From assembly GCA_031179305.1 (NCBI GenBank), contig JAPSHX010000025.1, positions 1-35,668 of the forward strand: DNA of 35,668 nucleotides, read 5' to 3'. Numbering within the stretch: the stretch's first letter is position 1; the number at the start of each line of letters is the position of its first letter. The notes under the pieces are model-generated. The model was not told where the DNA came from, did not search any database, and saw only the letters and a program-made list of their open reading frames with translations. Shown here piece by piece: positions 19,832 through 27,460 of the stretch. A program made the translations under genes and the position numbers. This DNA is from Paenarthrobacter sp. GTDB taxonomy: Bacteria; Actinomycetota; Actinomycetes; Actinomycetales; Micrococcaceae.

Positions 19832-20307
19832 CGGGGAACATCTCTCTCATAGTCGGCATAAGGCTGTCCAAATCTGTTTCGGAGCATGGCTTCTTCCCAT
19901 AACGCGCCCAGATGCTCCACCGCCATTCCAGCCGGCAGAGTCACGAGAGCCCACACAGAACCCCTGTTTACCGCCACGCCTGCGTGGATCAGCCACCACC
20001 CGAGATACATCGGATGGCGGCTCACGGCATAGGGTCCGCTGGTCACTAGTCCCTCGGGGTGGCCCAGGGCAAAACTTCCCGCCGTTTCACGCCGGCGCTC
20101 CGAAACCGCCCAACCGGTGAGTCCTGCGCCAGCCAAAGCCAAGGCCAAACCGGCAGCCCTGCGTCGGACCCTGTCCCCGGAAACCGGAACGGGACGCAGG
20201 TGATCAAGGACGACGTCCAACACCAGACCGGCAACCTGACCTGGTGGTAGCGGAATATTGGCTGCCTCATGCTTCAAGACGCGGGCCGCGCGTCGAACTC
20301 CACCCAT
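19663..20307 (-). CDS. Isoprenylcysteine/phospholipid methyltransferase-family membrane protein
   Basis: Encodes 214 residues from ATG 20307; the frame stays open to 20406, but that extension is Arg-rich and made of tandem repeat DNA. The ICMT/PEMT signature is clear: SGPYAVSRHPMYLGWWLIHA, then the glutamates of LWEEAMLRNRFGQPYADYERDVPR. Membrane helices flank it. Such proteins methylate small lipophilic or prenylated substrates with S-adenosylmethionine; many bacterial ones are uncharacterised. The ~50 residues after VPRY are encoded antisense to the neighbouring membrane protein and look like a run-on tail, perhaps from loss of an earlier stop. Confidence 0.75.
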   Translation of the reverse strand: MGGVRRAARVLKHEAANIPLPPGQVAGLVLDVVLDHLRPVPVSGDRVRRRAAGLALALAGAGLTGWAVSERRRETAGSFALGHPEGLVTSGPYAVSRHPMYLGWWLIHAGVAVNRGSVWALVTLPAGMAVEHLGALWEEAMLRNRFGQPYADYERDVPRYIGSPARLMRTSFQMARRPTPAATAIDVGNRREPVDENAPKGTHTSNPAAKNAAT

Positions 20308-20671
20308 GCCTTGAAGATAACTCCGGCTGTTCGGGAAAGCCACAGCGGAAAGCTGCGCCCGAAAACCTGTGGAGCGCCGCCGCCGTCGGACGCTAACGTG
20401 CGCCACCGCCGTCGGACGCTAACGTGCGTGCCCGCCGTCGGACCTCAACCCGAGCCAGCCGAAACCTAAGGAAGTGTTAGGAAATCCCCCGCGAGCTAGG
20501 GCTGTGCCGTGCATCACCCATAGTTTGGAACATGTCCTCTTCACCTTGGAGGGCCTTTCTTAGTCGACGAAGAGCCATGCGCAAGGACGCCATGAGCACG
20601 AGCTTCATGGACAGAACGAACTCAGGCAAGACACGGCTGCCGTTTCCGGCGCCGTCCAGGAAGGTTCATTG
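20308..20671. other. Intergenic region with tandem repeats and a possible leader ORF
   Basis: The stretch between the methyltransferase-like gene and the MHS transporter gene holds a 26-nt tandem repeat (20381-20443), a weak inverted repeat CCTAA/TTAGG (20465-20481), and an open frame that overlaps the transporter start (20532-20672). The transporter promoter must be here but no clear -35/-10 pair was found. Confidence 0.5.
20381..20443. repeat. Tandem repeat, period 26, about 2.4 copies
   Basis: CGCCGTCGGACGCTAACGTG followed by CG is perfect at 20381-20402 and 20407-20428, and a third partial copy (CGCCGTCGGAC) starts at 20433, each exactly 26 nt apart. It is intergenic if the methyltransferase starts at 20307. 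Confidence 0.85.
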
Positions 20672-20672
20672 A
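20532..20672 (+). CDS. Possible leader peptide ORF upstream of the MHS transporter
   Basis: An ATG at 20532 opens a 46-codon frame (in-frame ATGs also at 20577 and 20592) whose TGA overlaps the transporter ATG as TGATG. The ATG at 20592 has AAGGA 5 nt before it, which would give a 26-residue peptide beginning MSTSFMDRTNSGK. The overlap is the arrangement of translational coupling. The peptide is Ser/Arg-rich and not recognised. It may be coincidental. Confidence 0.3.
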   Translation: MSSSPWRAFLSRRRAMRKDAMSTSFMDRTNSGKTRLPFPAPSRKVH

Positions 20673-22093
20673 TGAGCACCCAGCAAGCTGCACCTCTGAG
20701 CGAAGCCGCCCAGACACGTAAAGCCGTGAGCAACATCCTCAAGGGCTCCGCGGGCAACCTCGTGGAGTGGTTCGACCTCTACGTCTATACGGTTTTCGCG
20801 GCGTATTTCCAGTCGCACTTCTTCAACTCCTCGGACGACCTGCAGGCTGGTCTTGAGGCGATGGCGGTCTTCTCGACGTCGTTCCTCATGCGCCCGATCG
20901 GCAGCTGGTTCTTCGGCCGGTATGCCGACCGCAAGGGCCGCAAAGCTGCGCTGACACTCAGCGTGACCATGATGTCCGCGGGTTCCTTCGCCATCGCCAT
21001 CCTGCCGACGCAGGACGTTATAGGCCTCTGGGCCCTGATTCTGCTGGTGTTCATCCGCATGGTCCAGGGTTTCTCGGTGGGCGGCGAGTACGGAACCAGC
21101 GCCACTTACATGTCCGAAGCTGCAACGGCCAAGCGCCGCGGCTTCTTCTCCAGCTTCCAGTACGTCACGCTGATCGGCGGTCAGATGCTGGCCCTCCTTG
21201 TGCTGGTTATCTTGCAGAACACCATGAGCAAGGATGACCTGACCGAGTGGGGCTGGAGGATTCCGTTTGCTATTGGTGGTGCCGCTGCACTGGTTGTTCT
21301 CTGGCTTCGCCGGTCCATGGAGGAAACCCTCTCTGCTGATCAGCTCCGCGCCGCGCACGTCAAGGTTGAGGGCGAGGCACAGCCTGGGACCATGAAACTG
21401 CTGTTCACCAAGCACTGGAAGCCGCTGCTCATCTGCATCGGTATCACCCTGGGCGGCACCGTGGCGTTCTACACGTACACCAACTTCATCCTGAAGTTCA
21501 TGAACGATACGTCCGGCATCGCGAAGACCGATACCTCCGTCATCAACTTCTGGGCGCTGTTCATCTTCATGCTGCTGCAGCCCGTGTACGGCATGCTGTC
21601 CGACAAGATTGGCCGAAAGCCGCTGCTGATCTGGTTCGGCGTCACAGGCGTACTGTTCACGTGGCCGTTGCTTTCCACGCTGGCTGGAACCAAGGACCCG
21701 TTTGTGGCGTTCCTCCTGATGTTCGGTGGCCTGCTGATGGTGGGTGGCTACACCTCCATCAACGCGCTGGTGAAGGCTGAACTGTTCCCGGCGTCCATCC
21801 GCGCGCTGGGCGTCGGACTGGGCTACGCAATTGCCAACTCGCTGTTCGGCGGCACTGTACCGCTGATCGGTGCGGCCCTGCAGAAGTCGGGCCAGGTGGA
21901 CATGTTCTTCACCTATGTCACTGCCGCTATCTTCATCTCCCTCCTGGTGTACATCTTCGCTCTGAAGAACAAGAAGCCGACGCACTTGGATGCCGAGCAG
22001 GGCAACGCCTTCGCGGCAAAGGGCACGGCAAAGGGTGATACGGAAGTCACTGCGAAGGACGACGACGACAAGAAGGATCTCGTCAACGCCTAA
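20672..22093 (+). CDS. MHS-family MFS transporter (organic acid:H+ symporter, KgtP-like)
   Basis: Encodes 473 residues with 12 predicted membrane segments. The N-terminus has the MHS signature GSAGNLVEWFDLYVYTVFAAY, then the motif-A loop GRYADRKGRKAAL and the FSVGGEYGTSATYMSE segment typical of alpha-ketoglutarate, shikimate and related dicarboxylate symporters. WGWRIPFAIGG is also conserved. The C-terminal ~40 residues are a charged cytosolic tail (KDDDDKKD). ATG 20672 is preceded by AGGAAGG, and a TTG directly before it is an alternative. It precedes a two-component system plus TAXI binding protein, which suggests control by an extracellular acid. The exact substrate cannot be read. Confidence 0.9.
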   Translation: MSTQQAAPLSEAAQTRKAVSNILKGSAGNLVEWFDLYVYTVFAAYFQSHFFNSSDDLQAGLEAMAVFSTSFLMRPIGSWFFGRYADRKGRKAALTLSVTMMSAGSFAIAILPTQDVIGLWALILLVFIRMVQGFSVGGEYGTSATYMSEAATAKRRGFFSSFQYVTLIGGQMLALLVLVILQNTMSKDDLTEWGWRIPFAIGGAAALVVLWLRRSMEETLSADQLRAAHVKVEGEAQPGTMKLLFTKHWKPLLICIGITLGGTVAFYTYTNFILKFMNDTSGIAKTDTSVINFWALFIFMLLQPVYGMLSDKIGRKPLLIWFGVTGVLFTWPLLSTLAGTKDPFVAFLLMFGGLLMVGGYTSINALVKAELFPASIRALGVGLGYAIANSLFGGTVPLIGAALQKSGQVDMFFTYVTAAIFISLLVYIFALKNKKPTHLDAEQGNAFAAKGTAKGDTEVTAKDDDDKKDLVNA

Positions 22094-22107
22094 CCTGGCT
22101 GCCTTGT

Positions 22108-22158
22108 GAGGCCCGCTTTGCGCCCTTTGGCTACTCTGAGGGGCGCAGAGCGGGCCTC
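22108..22158. terminator. 18-bp hairpin after the MHS transporter
   Basis: Arms 22108-22125 and 22141-22158 pair over 18 bases with a single G-U wobble, closing a 15-nt loop. It stands 15 bp after the stop. It separates the transporter from the response-regulator operon. No T-tract follows. Confidence 0.8.
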
Positions 22159-22252
22159 GCAACGTTAAGCTCTAGTAGCGGACCAAACTCGCGAACCAAA
22201 CCCACCAACCAAACCCGCGAACCAGCCCACAGCAAGCCAAAGGACCCTGACA

Positions 22253-22915
22253 GTGCACGTGCTCATCGTCGAGGATGACGACGCCATGGCGTCGGCCCTG
22301 AGCGCAGCCGTGGCCTCTGCTGGCCACAAGCACACCCGGGTGTCCCGGGGCGAGGACGCGCTCCTGGCCCACCGGCAGCACGAAGTGATCCTGCTGGACC
22401 TCGGCCTCCCTGACATGGATGGCTTGGACGTCCTGCGCAAACTGCGACAGGTCACGCAGATTCCTATCCTGATCCTGACCGCTCGCGACGACGAACGCAG
22501 CGTGGTGTTGGGCCTTCGATCCGGAGCCGATGACTACCTGGTCAAACCCGTGAAACTCGTGGAATTGCTCGCCAGAATCGAGGCAGTCACCCGGCGCGCC
22601 AGCCGTTCCGGACAGGACGCTCCGCACACCATCGTCCTCGGAGATTTGGAAGTGGACCTCGACCGCCGGGTGGCATCCGTGGGCCAAAGACAACTCGCCC
22701 TCACGGCAACCGAATTCGACCTCCTCAGCCTGCTGGTCAGGAACGCAGGCTCCGTGGTGACCAGGGAGCAGCTCCTGGATGCGCTCTGGGGCGACGCATT
22801 CCTGGCGCACTCCCGTTCCTTGGACGTGCACCTCACAGGCCTCCGGTCCAAGCTCCAACTTCCCGGCTTCATCATCAACGTCCGCGGCGTCGGCTACCGC
22901 GTAGAGCAACCGTGA
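22253..22915 (+). CDS. OmpR/PhoB-type response regulator (TctD-like)
   Basis: Encodes 220 residues from GTG 22253, with AAAGGA upstream. The receiver domain has the acidic pocket EDD (residues 7-9), phospho-acceptor Asp49 in ILLDLGLPDMDG, and Lys98 in YLVKPVK. The C-terminal winged helix (from about 130) contains LTATEFDLLSLLVRNAG, REQLLDALWG, and the closing GVGYRVE. It overlaps the following kinase gene by 4 nt (GTGA), so the pair is translationally coupled. With a kinase and a binding protein in the same operon it resembles TctD-type systems controlling carboxylate uptake; the MHS transporter gene just upstream is the likeliest target. Confidence 0.94.
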   Translation: MHVLIVEDDDAMASALSAAVASAGHKHTRVSRGEDALLAHRQHEVILLDLGLPDMDGLDVLRKLRQVTQIPILILTARDDERSVVLGLRSGADDYLVKPVKLVELLARIEAVTRRASRSGQDAPHTIVLGDLEVDLDRRVASVGQRQLALTATEFDLLSLLVRNAGSVVTREQLLDALWGDAFLAHSRSLDVHLTGLRSKLQLPGFIINVRGVGYRVEQP

Positions 22916-24327
22916 AAGTCCGCGTACTGGGCATCCTCAGCCTGCTGGTGGTTGTCATTGTGGTGACGGTGTCCAGCGTGATCCTGACATCGGCGAGCAG
23001 GGAGCTCACCCAGGAACTGCAGATCAACCGCGTGGCAGCCCTCAACCGTTTCGCGCAACTGGCCAGCGACGCCGCTGAGGACAACGACACAACCCAACTC
23101 CAGCGTGAAATGGACCGCTATTCCGAGCTTTACGGCGAAGGGATCCTGATCCGGCTTCAGCAGCAAACGGTAAGCTCCGGCAACCTCAGCGAGGACCAAC
23201 CAGTGGTCAGTGACGCACTCAACCGGGCGAGCCTTAACCTCAGCGACACTACGCTCAACCCCATCCGTGCCTTCGGGACAGGCAATGACTTCATCTCCAG
23301 GTCCTTCGGCACGGCCAGCCAGGTACTTGGCGAAGTGGTTGTTGAGGTCAACCTCGAAGCCGCCCGGCAGAAGCTCCGGGAGCGGTGGCTCGTCGTCGGG
23401 CTTGCCGCGGTGGCGCTGGGGATGCTGCTGCTCGTGGCGGCGTCGCGGATCACGGCTTGGGTTCTGCGCCCGGTCCACCGTCTCAGCAAGGCAGTCCACG
23501 AGCTCGCGGCCACGGGCAAAACCAGCCAGCTTCCTGAAGCCGGTCCGCCTGAACTGCGTGAGTTGAGCCGGTCCTTCACAGCCATGGCCGATACTGTGAC
23601 TAAAAGCATGGAGTCGCAGCGCCGGCTCATCGCTGATACTTCACATCAACTCCGGAATCCTGTGGGGGCGCTGCGGCTGCGGATCGATCTGCTGCAGCTC
23701 GCCTTACGCTCGGAGCCTGAGAAAGAAGCGGCAGCCGGCGTAGTGGCCGAACTTGAGCGGGTGGAAGAAATGCTCGACGGCGTGCTGAAGCTGGCAACTG
23801 CTGAACACCGCGCCTCTGAAGTGTCTGCCGGTGTGGAGCCAGCATCAGAGCATAAGCGGCTGGCCGTCATCGACCCCTTCCCGGTCCTGCAAGGTGAAGT
23901 GGAAAGGGCGACGCCGGCCGCCCACCTTGCCGGCTCGGAGCTGACATTGGAGGGCCCGGCGTCCGGAAGCCAGATTGTTTGTGACCCGGAGGAACTCGCG
24001 CATATGGTGGGTGAGCTCCTCGCCAATGCCCTCAAATACGCTCCGGGGGCACGTATCACGGTGGCGAGCCGGCAGACGCAGGGAGGCACCGCCGTCGAGG
24101 TTTCCGACGACGGTCCCGGCCTCCCCGCCGATCAACTCGCCGCGTCCACCACCAGGTTCTGGCGCGCGCCGCAACACAGCAAGATCCCCGGTAATGGGCT
24201 GGGTATGACCATCGTGGAACGGCTCGCGGAAGCGAACGACGCACAGCTGGTCCTGCAAGCGAATGAGCCGCACGGGCTGACTGCCCGGCTGGAGTTTGTA
24301 CGGCCGTGGGAGGAATCGCATGCCTGA
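22912..24327 (+). CDS. Sensor histidine kinase (TctE-like)
   Basis: A 471-residue membrane kinase. The first membrane helix is at ~6-24, then an exported sensor region of ~135 residues, a second helix at ~162-184, and a HAMP-like linker. The H-box is DTSHQLRNPVGALR (His near 244), and the ATPase domain has ELLANALKYAP (N-box), VSDDGPGLP (G1) and GNGLGMTIVERLAE (G2). It overlaps both neighbours, the regulator by 4 nt and the TAXI protein by 8 nt. The exported region is large enough to contact a binding protein, so ligand-loaded TAXI protein may be the signal. That link is inference. Confidence 0.93.
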   Translation: MKVRVLGILSLLVVVIVVTVSSVILTSASRELTQELQINRVAALNRFAQLASDAAEDNDTTQLQREMDRYSELYGEGILIRLQQQTVSSGNLSEDQPVVSDALNRASLNLSDTTLNPIRAFGTGNDFISRSFGTASQVLGEVVVEVNLEAARQKLRERWLVVGLAAVALGMLLLVAASRITAWVLRPVHRLSKAVHELAATGKTSQLPEAGPPELRELSRSFTAMADTVTKSMESQRRLIADTSHQLRNPVGALRLRIDLLQLALRSEPEKEAAAGVVAELERVEEMLDGVLKLATAEHRASEVSAGVEPASEHKRLAVIDPFPVLQGEVERATPAAHLAGSELTLEGPASGSQIVCDPEELAHMVGELLANALKYAPGARITVASRQTQGGTAVEVSDDGPGLPADQLAASTTRFWRAPQHSKIPGNGLGMTIVERLAEANDAQLVLQANEPHGLTARLEFVRPWEESHA

Positions 24328-25309
24328 GTCAGCGATGATCTCCCGGCGAAGCGCCCTAAAAGCGGTTGCCGTGCTCGGTGTGGGGGGCGGCCTGCTAGCG
24401 TCAACAGCGGCCTGCACACCGGAGGACCGGCCACAGGAACTGACCGTTGCCGGCGGCGAATCCGGCGGCTTCTACTTAGAGTTTGCTGCCCTCCTCGCGG
24501 ACCTGCTGCAACGGGAACGGGTGGCCGAAAAGGCAGTCGCGCTGACCACCGGCGGAAGTTTGGAGAACGTCCAGCGTGTCTTATCCGGGGAGGCGACGCT
24601 CGCCGTCGCACTGGCCGACGCTGCAGCGCAAGCCACAGCCCTGGGCAAGGACGACGGGCAGTTGGTGGCGCTGGGAAAGGTCTACCAAAACTACGTCCAC
24701 TGTATTGTGCGCGAGGACAGCGGCATCCGAACCTTCGCCGACGCCGCCGGGAAGACCGTGGGCGTGGGTGAGGTAGGCTCGGGAACCACCCTCACGGCCG
24801 GCCGAATCATTTCTGCCGCAGGACTCTCAGGCGAGACGACTGGGCCGGGCAGGGCTGTGGGGCAGGTCAACCTTGGGCTGAACCAGGCCTTGGCTTCCCT
24901 GAAGGACGGTTCCATAGACGTGATGATCCAGTCCGGAGGTGTCCCGACGGCGCCCATCGCCGCCGCGGCACAGGACCTTGGCGTGCGGCTCCTCGACCTT
25001 TCCGAACTCATCACTGCGATGCGGGCTCAGTCGGAGTTCTTCTACGACCGCGTCCTCATTCCCGCGAACAGCTATGGAAACGCACCTGCCGTGTGGACCG
25101 TGGGGGTGGCCAACCTGCTTCTGTGCCGTAGGGACCTGGCGGATCATGTTGTTCGGCAAACCGTGGAGCTGATGGTGGGGCAGGCCCAGGATCTGGTGCC
25201 GAAGTCCAGCACTGGCGTTCAATTCCTCAGTCCGGAAACCCTGATCAACACAGCTGGCCTGCCCCTGCACCCGGCTGCAGAGGCAGCTTACCGGGCGCTG
25301 CACGGCTAA
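24320..25309 (+). CDS. TAXI-family solute-binding lipoprotein, without TRAP membrane subunits
   Basis: Encodes 329 residues from ATG 24320, with GGAGG optimally placed; it overlaps the kinase by 8 nt. The signal peptide carries a Tat-like SRRSALK motif (residues 8-14) and a possible lipid-attachment Cys32 (TAAC). The mature part begins LTVAGGESGGFYLEFAALLAD and contains TTGGSLENVQRVLSGEA and VGVGEVGSGTTLTAGRI, the hallmark of TAXI proteins, the binding component of some TRAP transporters. No DctM/Q-type membrane gene exists in the window, so it probably serves as the extracytoplasmic sensor of the kinase. Known TAXI ligands are organic acids such as glutamate; the ligand here is unknown. Confidence 0.92.
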   Translation: MPESAMISRRSALKAVAVLGVGGGLLASTAACTPEDRPQELTVAGGESGGFYLEFAALLADLLQRERVAEKAVALTTGGSLENVQRVLSGEATLAVALADAAAQATALGKDDGQLVALGKVYQNYVHCIVREDSGIRTFADAAGKTVGVGEVGSGTTLTAGRIISAAGLSGETTGPGRAVGQVNLGLNQALASLKDGSIDVMIQSGGVPTAPIAAAAQDLGVRLLDLSELITAMRAQSEFFYDRVLIPANSYGNAPAVWTVGVANLLLCRRDLADHVVRQTVELMVGQAQDLVPKSSTGVQFLSPETLINTAGLPLHPAAEAAYRALHG

Positions 25310-25363
25310 GGCTGCCACGGTTAGCCGGGAGGCGCGAAATGGGCGTGTGACGGGGGCGAATGG

Positions 25364-25369
25364 CAAAAT
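25364..25369 (+). promoter_or_regulatory. -10 box for a leaderless transcript
   Basis: CAAAAT lies 6 nt before the ATG at 25376, with no ribosome binding site between them, matching the spacing at 10315 and 28133. Confidence 0.4.
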
Positions 25370-25375
25370 GAACAC

Positions 25376-26212
25376 ATGACTTCAGCCGTTGCCCCTGCCA
25401 TTGCCCTGACCATCGCCGGCTCCGAAGCGACCGGCGGCGCCGGAGCGCAGGCCGACCTCAAGACCTTCCAGGAACTTGGAGTGTTCGGCATCGCGAACCT
25501 GACGTGCATCGTTTCCTTCAACCCCAAGGACAGCTGGAACCACCGCTTTGTCCCCGTGGACCAGGAGGTCATCGCAGACCAATTGGAAGCCACGACGGCG
25601 GCATATGGTGCCGCTTCCGGCGCGCCTTCCGTGCTGGATACCGTGAAGATCGGCATGCTCGGAAGCCCGGCGACCATCAGCACCGTGGAAAACGCACTGG
25701 CCAGCGGCTCCTTCAGGCACGTCGTGCTGGACCCGGTGCTGATCTGCAAGGGACAGGAACCTGGCCACGCCCTGGACACTGACCAGGCCTTGAAGGCGCA
25801 GATCCTGCCGCTGGCTACCTTCGTCACTCCCAACCACTTCGAGGCCGAGTCGCTTTCCGGACTCACCATTACTGACGAAGAGTCGCTTAAGGCCGCCGCC
25901 ATCCGCATTCATGAGATCAGCGGCGCAGCAGTCCTTGCCAAGGGTGGGGTTCGGCTGGAAGGCCCGGACGCCGTCGACGTTTACTACGACGGCGAGACGC
26001 TGGAGGTCCTGCGTGCGCCCAAAGTTGGCGAAGTCGCCGTCTCGGGTGCCGGTTGCTCGTTGGCCGCTGCAGTGACTGCCGAACTGGCCAAGGGTGCGAC
26101 GCCGCTGGAAGCTGCCCGAACGGCGAAGGCCTTCGTGACTGCCGGCATCAAGAACCGCGTGTCTTCGGGGGCTCCGTTTGATGCCCTGTGGCAGGGCGGG
26201 GCGCTGTCCTAG
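25376..26212 (+). CDS. pdxK: Pyridoxal/pyridoxine kinase, dual-cysteine type (ThiD-like)
   Basis: A 278-residue ribokinase-fold enzyme that phosphorylates vitamin B6 aldehydes or alcohols, possibly also hydroxymethylpyrimidine. It opens LTIAGSEATGGAGAQADLKT, the ThiD-like substrate loop. The anion hole is GAGCSLAAA, with Cys in place of the usual catalytic Asp, and a second Cys is in the lid segment DPVLICKGQE. This pair matches the dual-cysteine pyridoxal kinases described from Gram-positives, as opposed to true ThiD with a catalytic Asp. It has a leaderless-type start, and is convergent with the cytochrome gene, with a 14-bp gap. Confidence 0.85.
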   Translation: MTSAVAPAIALTIAGSEATGGAGAQADLKTFQELGVFGIANLTCIVSFNPKDSWNHRFVPVDQEVIADQLEATTAAYGAASGAPSVLDTVKIGMLGSPATISTVENALASGSFRHVVLDPVLICKGQEPGHALDTDQALKAQILPLATFVTPNHFEAESLSGLTITDEESLKAAAIRIHEISGAAVLAKGGVRLEGPDAVDVYYDGETLEVLRAPKVGEVAVSGAGCSLAAAVTAELAKGATPLEAARTAKAFVTAGIKNRVSSGAPFDALWQGGALS

Positions 26213-26240
26213 CGCGAGACCTCTGTTTAGCGCGAGACCT
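26210..26240. repeat. 13-bp direct repeat at convergent gene ends
   Basis: TAGCGCGAGACCT occurs at 26210-26222 and 26228-26240, 18 nt apart. Read on the minus strand each copy encodes Val-Ser-Arg-stop, so the 3' end of the cytochrome gene is duplicated. The first copy also contains the kinase stop codon. Confidence 0.8.
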
Positions 26241-27159
26241 TGCCCATGAGCGAAGCGATGGGGCGCAGGAACAAGGGCCGGGCCAGGAACCAAGCGGCGG
26301 CCGTGAACACGATGGATGCTGCGAAGATCCCGAAACCCCACCAGCTGTTGTTGTCGTCGTTGGAGGCGTACATGTGGTTGAGGTTCCGCAGCGCACCGGT
26401 TGCCAGCACCAGGGTCACGTGGACGATCACGAAGGCCACGAAGTAGATCATCACGGGGAAGTGGATCTTCCGGGCCAGCTCGATCGGGTAGAACTTGTTG
26501 ATCGCAGCCTTCTTGGGCCATGCCCCGGACATCCGAATGCCCGTGATGATGGCCAGCGGCGCGGCAATGAAGACCGTGATGAAGTAGGTGAGCAGCTGGA
26601 GGCTGTTGTAGTTGTTCCAGCCGTTTTCAACGGGCCAGTTCAGTGATGCGTACTGCAGCCCCGCCGAGATGGCATTCGGGAAGACGTCCCAACTGGTGGG
26701 AACGATCCTCAGCCACTGACCAGTAGCGAAAAGCAGCACGATGAAGATGATGCCGTTCAGGACCCACAGCGCGTCCAAGGTCAGGTGGAACCACAGGTCC
26801 AGGCTGATCTTGGTGGGGGGATTCTTGGTCTTGATGAAACCTTTGTTGTTCCGGGTCCAGTTGGCAGCCGGGCGCGTGGTGGTTCGTACCTGCCAGCCGG
26901 ACCGAATGATCAGCACAATGAAGAACATGTTGAGGAAGTGCTGCCAGCCAAGCCAGGCCGGGAACCCTGTCGGGGCGCCTTCAGGAACGGCGGAGTGCCC
27001 CGGGTAGTCGGTGAGGAACTGTTGCACGGGCTGGAGGGTCCGGAGCCATTGCGCAACGAGCACCAGGATCAGTGCCACCACCAAAGCTCCTGCGGTGACG
27101 ACGACGGGTTTGAACCACCTGTTCGACGTGATCCTGGACGACTTGCTTGAAACGGACAT
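26227..27159 (-). CDS. Cytochrome b561/b6-domain membrane protein
   Basis: A 310-residue integral membrane protein with about six helices. The first helix is ~18-38. Candidate haem-ligand histidines occur in WQHFLNMFF, LWFHLTLDALW, RKIHFPVM and FVIVHVTL. The arrangement resembles cytochrome b subunits of formate dehydrogenase/thiosulfate reductase type or YedZ-like partners of molybdo-enzymes. No catalytic partner gene is in the window, so the electron donor and acceptor are unknown. The start has GAGAGGA upstream. Confidence 0.85.
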   Translation of the reverse strand: MSVSSKSSRITSNRWFKPVVVTAGALVVALILVLVAQWLRTLQPVQQFLTDYPGHSAVPEGAPTGFPAWLGWQHFLNMFFIVLIIRSGWQVRTTTRPAANWTRNNKGFIKTKNPPTKISLDLWFHLTLDALWVLNGIIFIVLLFATGQWLRIVPTSWDVFPNAISAGLQYASLNWPVENGWNNYNSLQLLTYFITVFIAAPLAIITGIRMSGAWPKKAAINKFYPIELARKIHFPVMIYFVAFVIVHVTLVLATGALRNLNHMYASNDDNNSWWGFGIFAASIVFTAAAWFLARPLFLRPIASLMGKVSR

Positions 27160-27460
27160 CAGGCCGCGTTCCTCTCTGGCTTGTTTGGCTGCGACCAGTT
27201 GGCGCTATATAGCGATTCAACCAGTTGCAGCCCGACGGTGAAAACGGTACCCGGGTTTCGGGGCGTTCGACGTCAAAAATCGCAGCATTCGGATACATGC
27301 CGCAATACATATTTCTAGAACAGACTTCCAGAATTATTTCCCGGTCTGCAAGGGCCAGTCAAGGCTTGCTGTTGGCTATGTGGATTCTTTCCGGAGTAAG
27401 ATTCCAAAAATGGCCGGGCAACACTCCGGTCTTTCTTCTGGCTGCGGGAGGAGCGAGAGC
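27160..27460. other. Divergent intergenic region with TTCYAGAA boxes
   Basis: This 301-bp region between the cytochrome and second TetR genes is A/T-rich at 27200-27215 and 27295-27345. Two boxes, TTCTAGAA (27313-27320, perfect palindrome) and TTCCAGAA (27326-27333), lie 13 nt apart and could be an operator. An in-frame ATG at 27380 would extend the TetR gene, but the GTG at 27461 has the better ribosome binding site. Confidence 0.45.

Noticed and set aside
20666..22162. 498-codon open frame on the minus strand opposite the MHS transporter
   Set aside because: It is an antisense mirror of a strongly coding gene; the product is His/Gln/Asp/Arg-rich without domains, the typical shadow of a G/C-ending gene.
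25382..26521. 379-codon minus-strand frame across pdxK and the cytochrome gene end
   Set aside because: It spans two real genes with clear motifs and has no domain itself.
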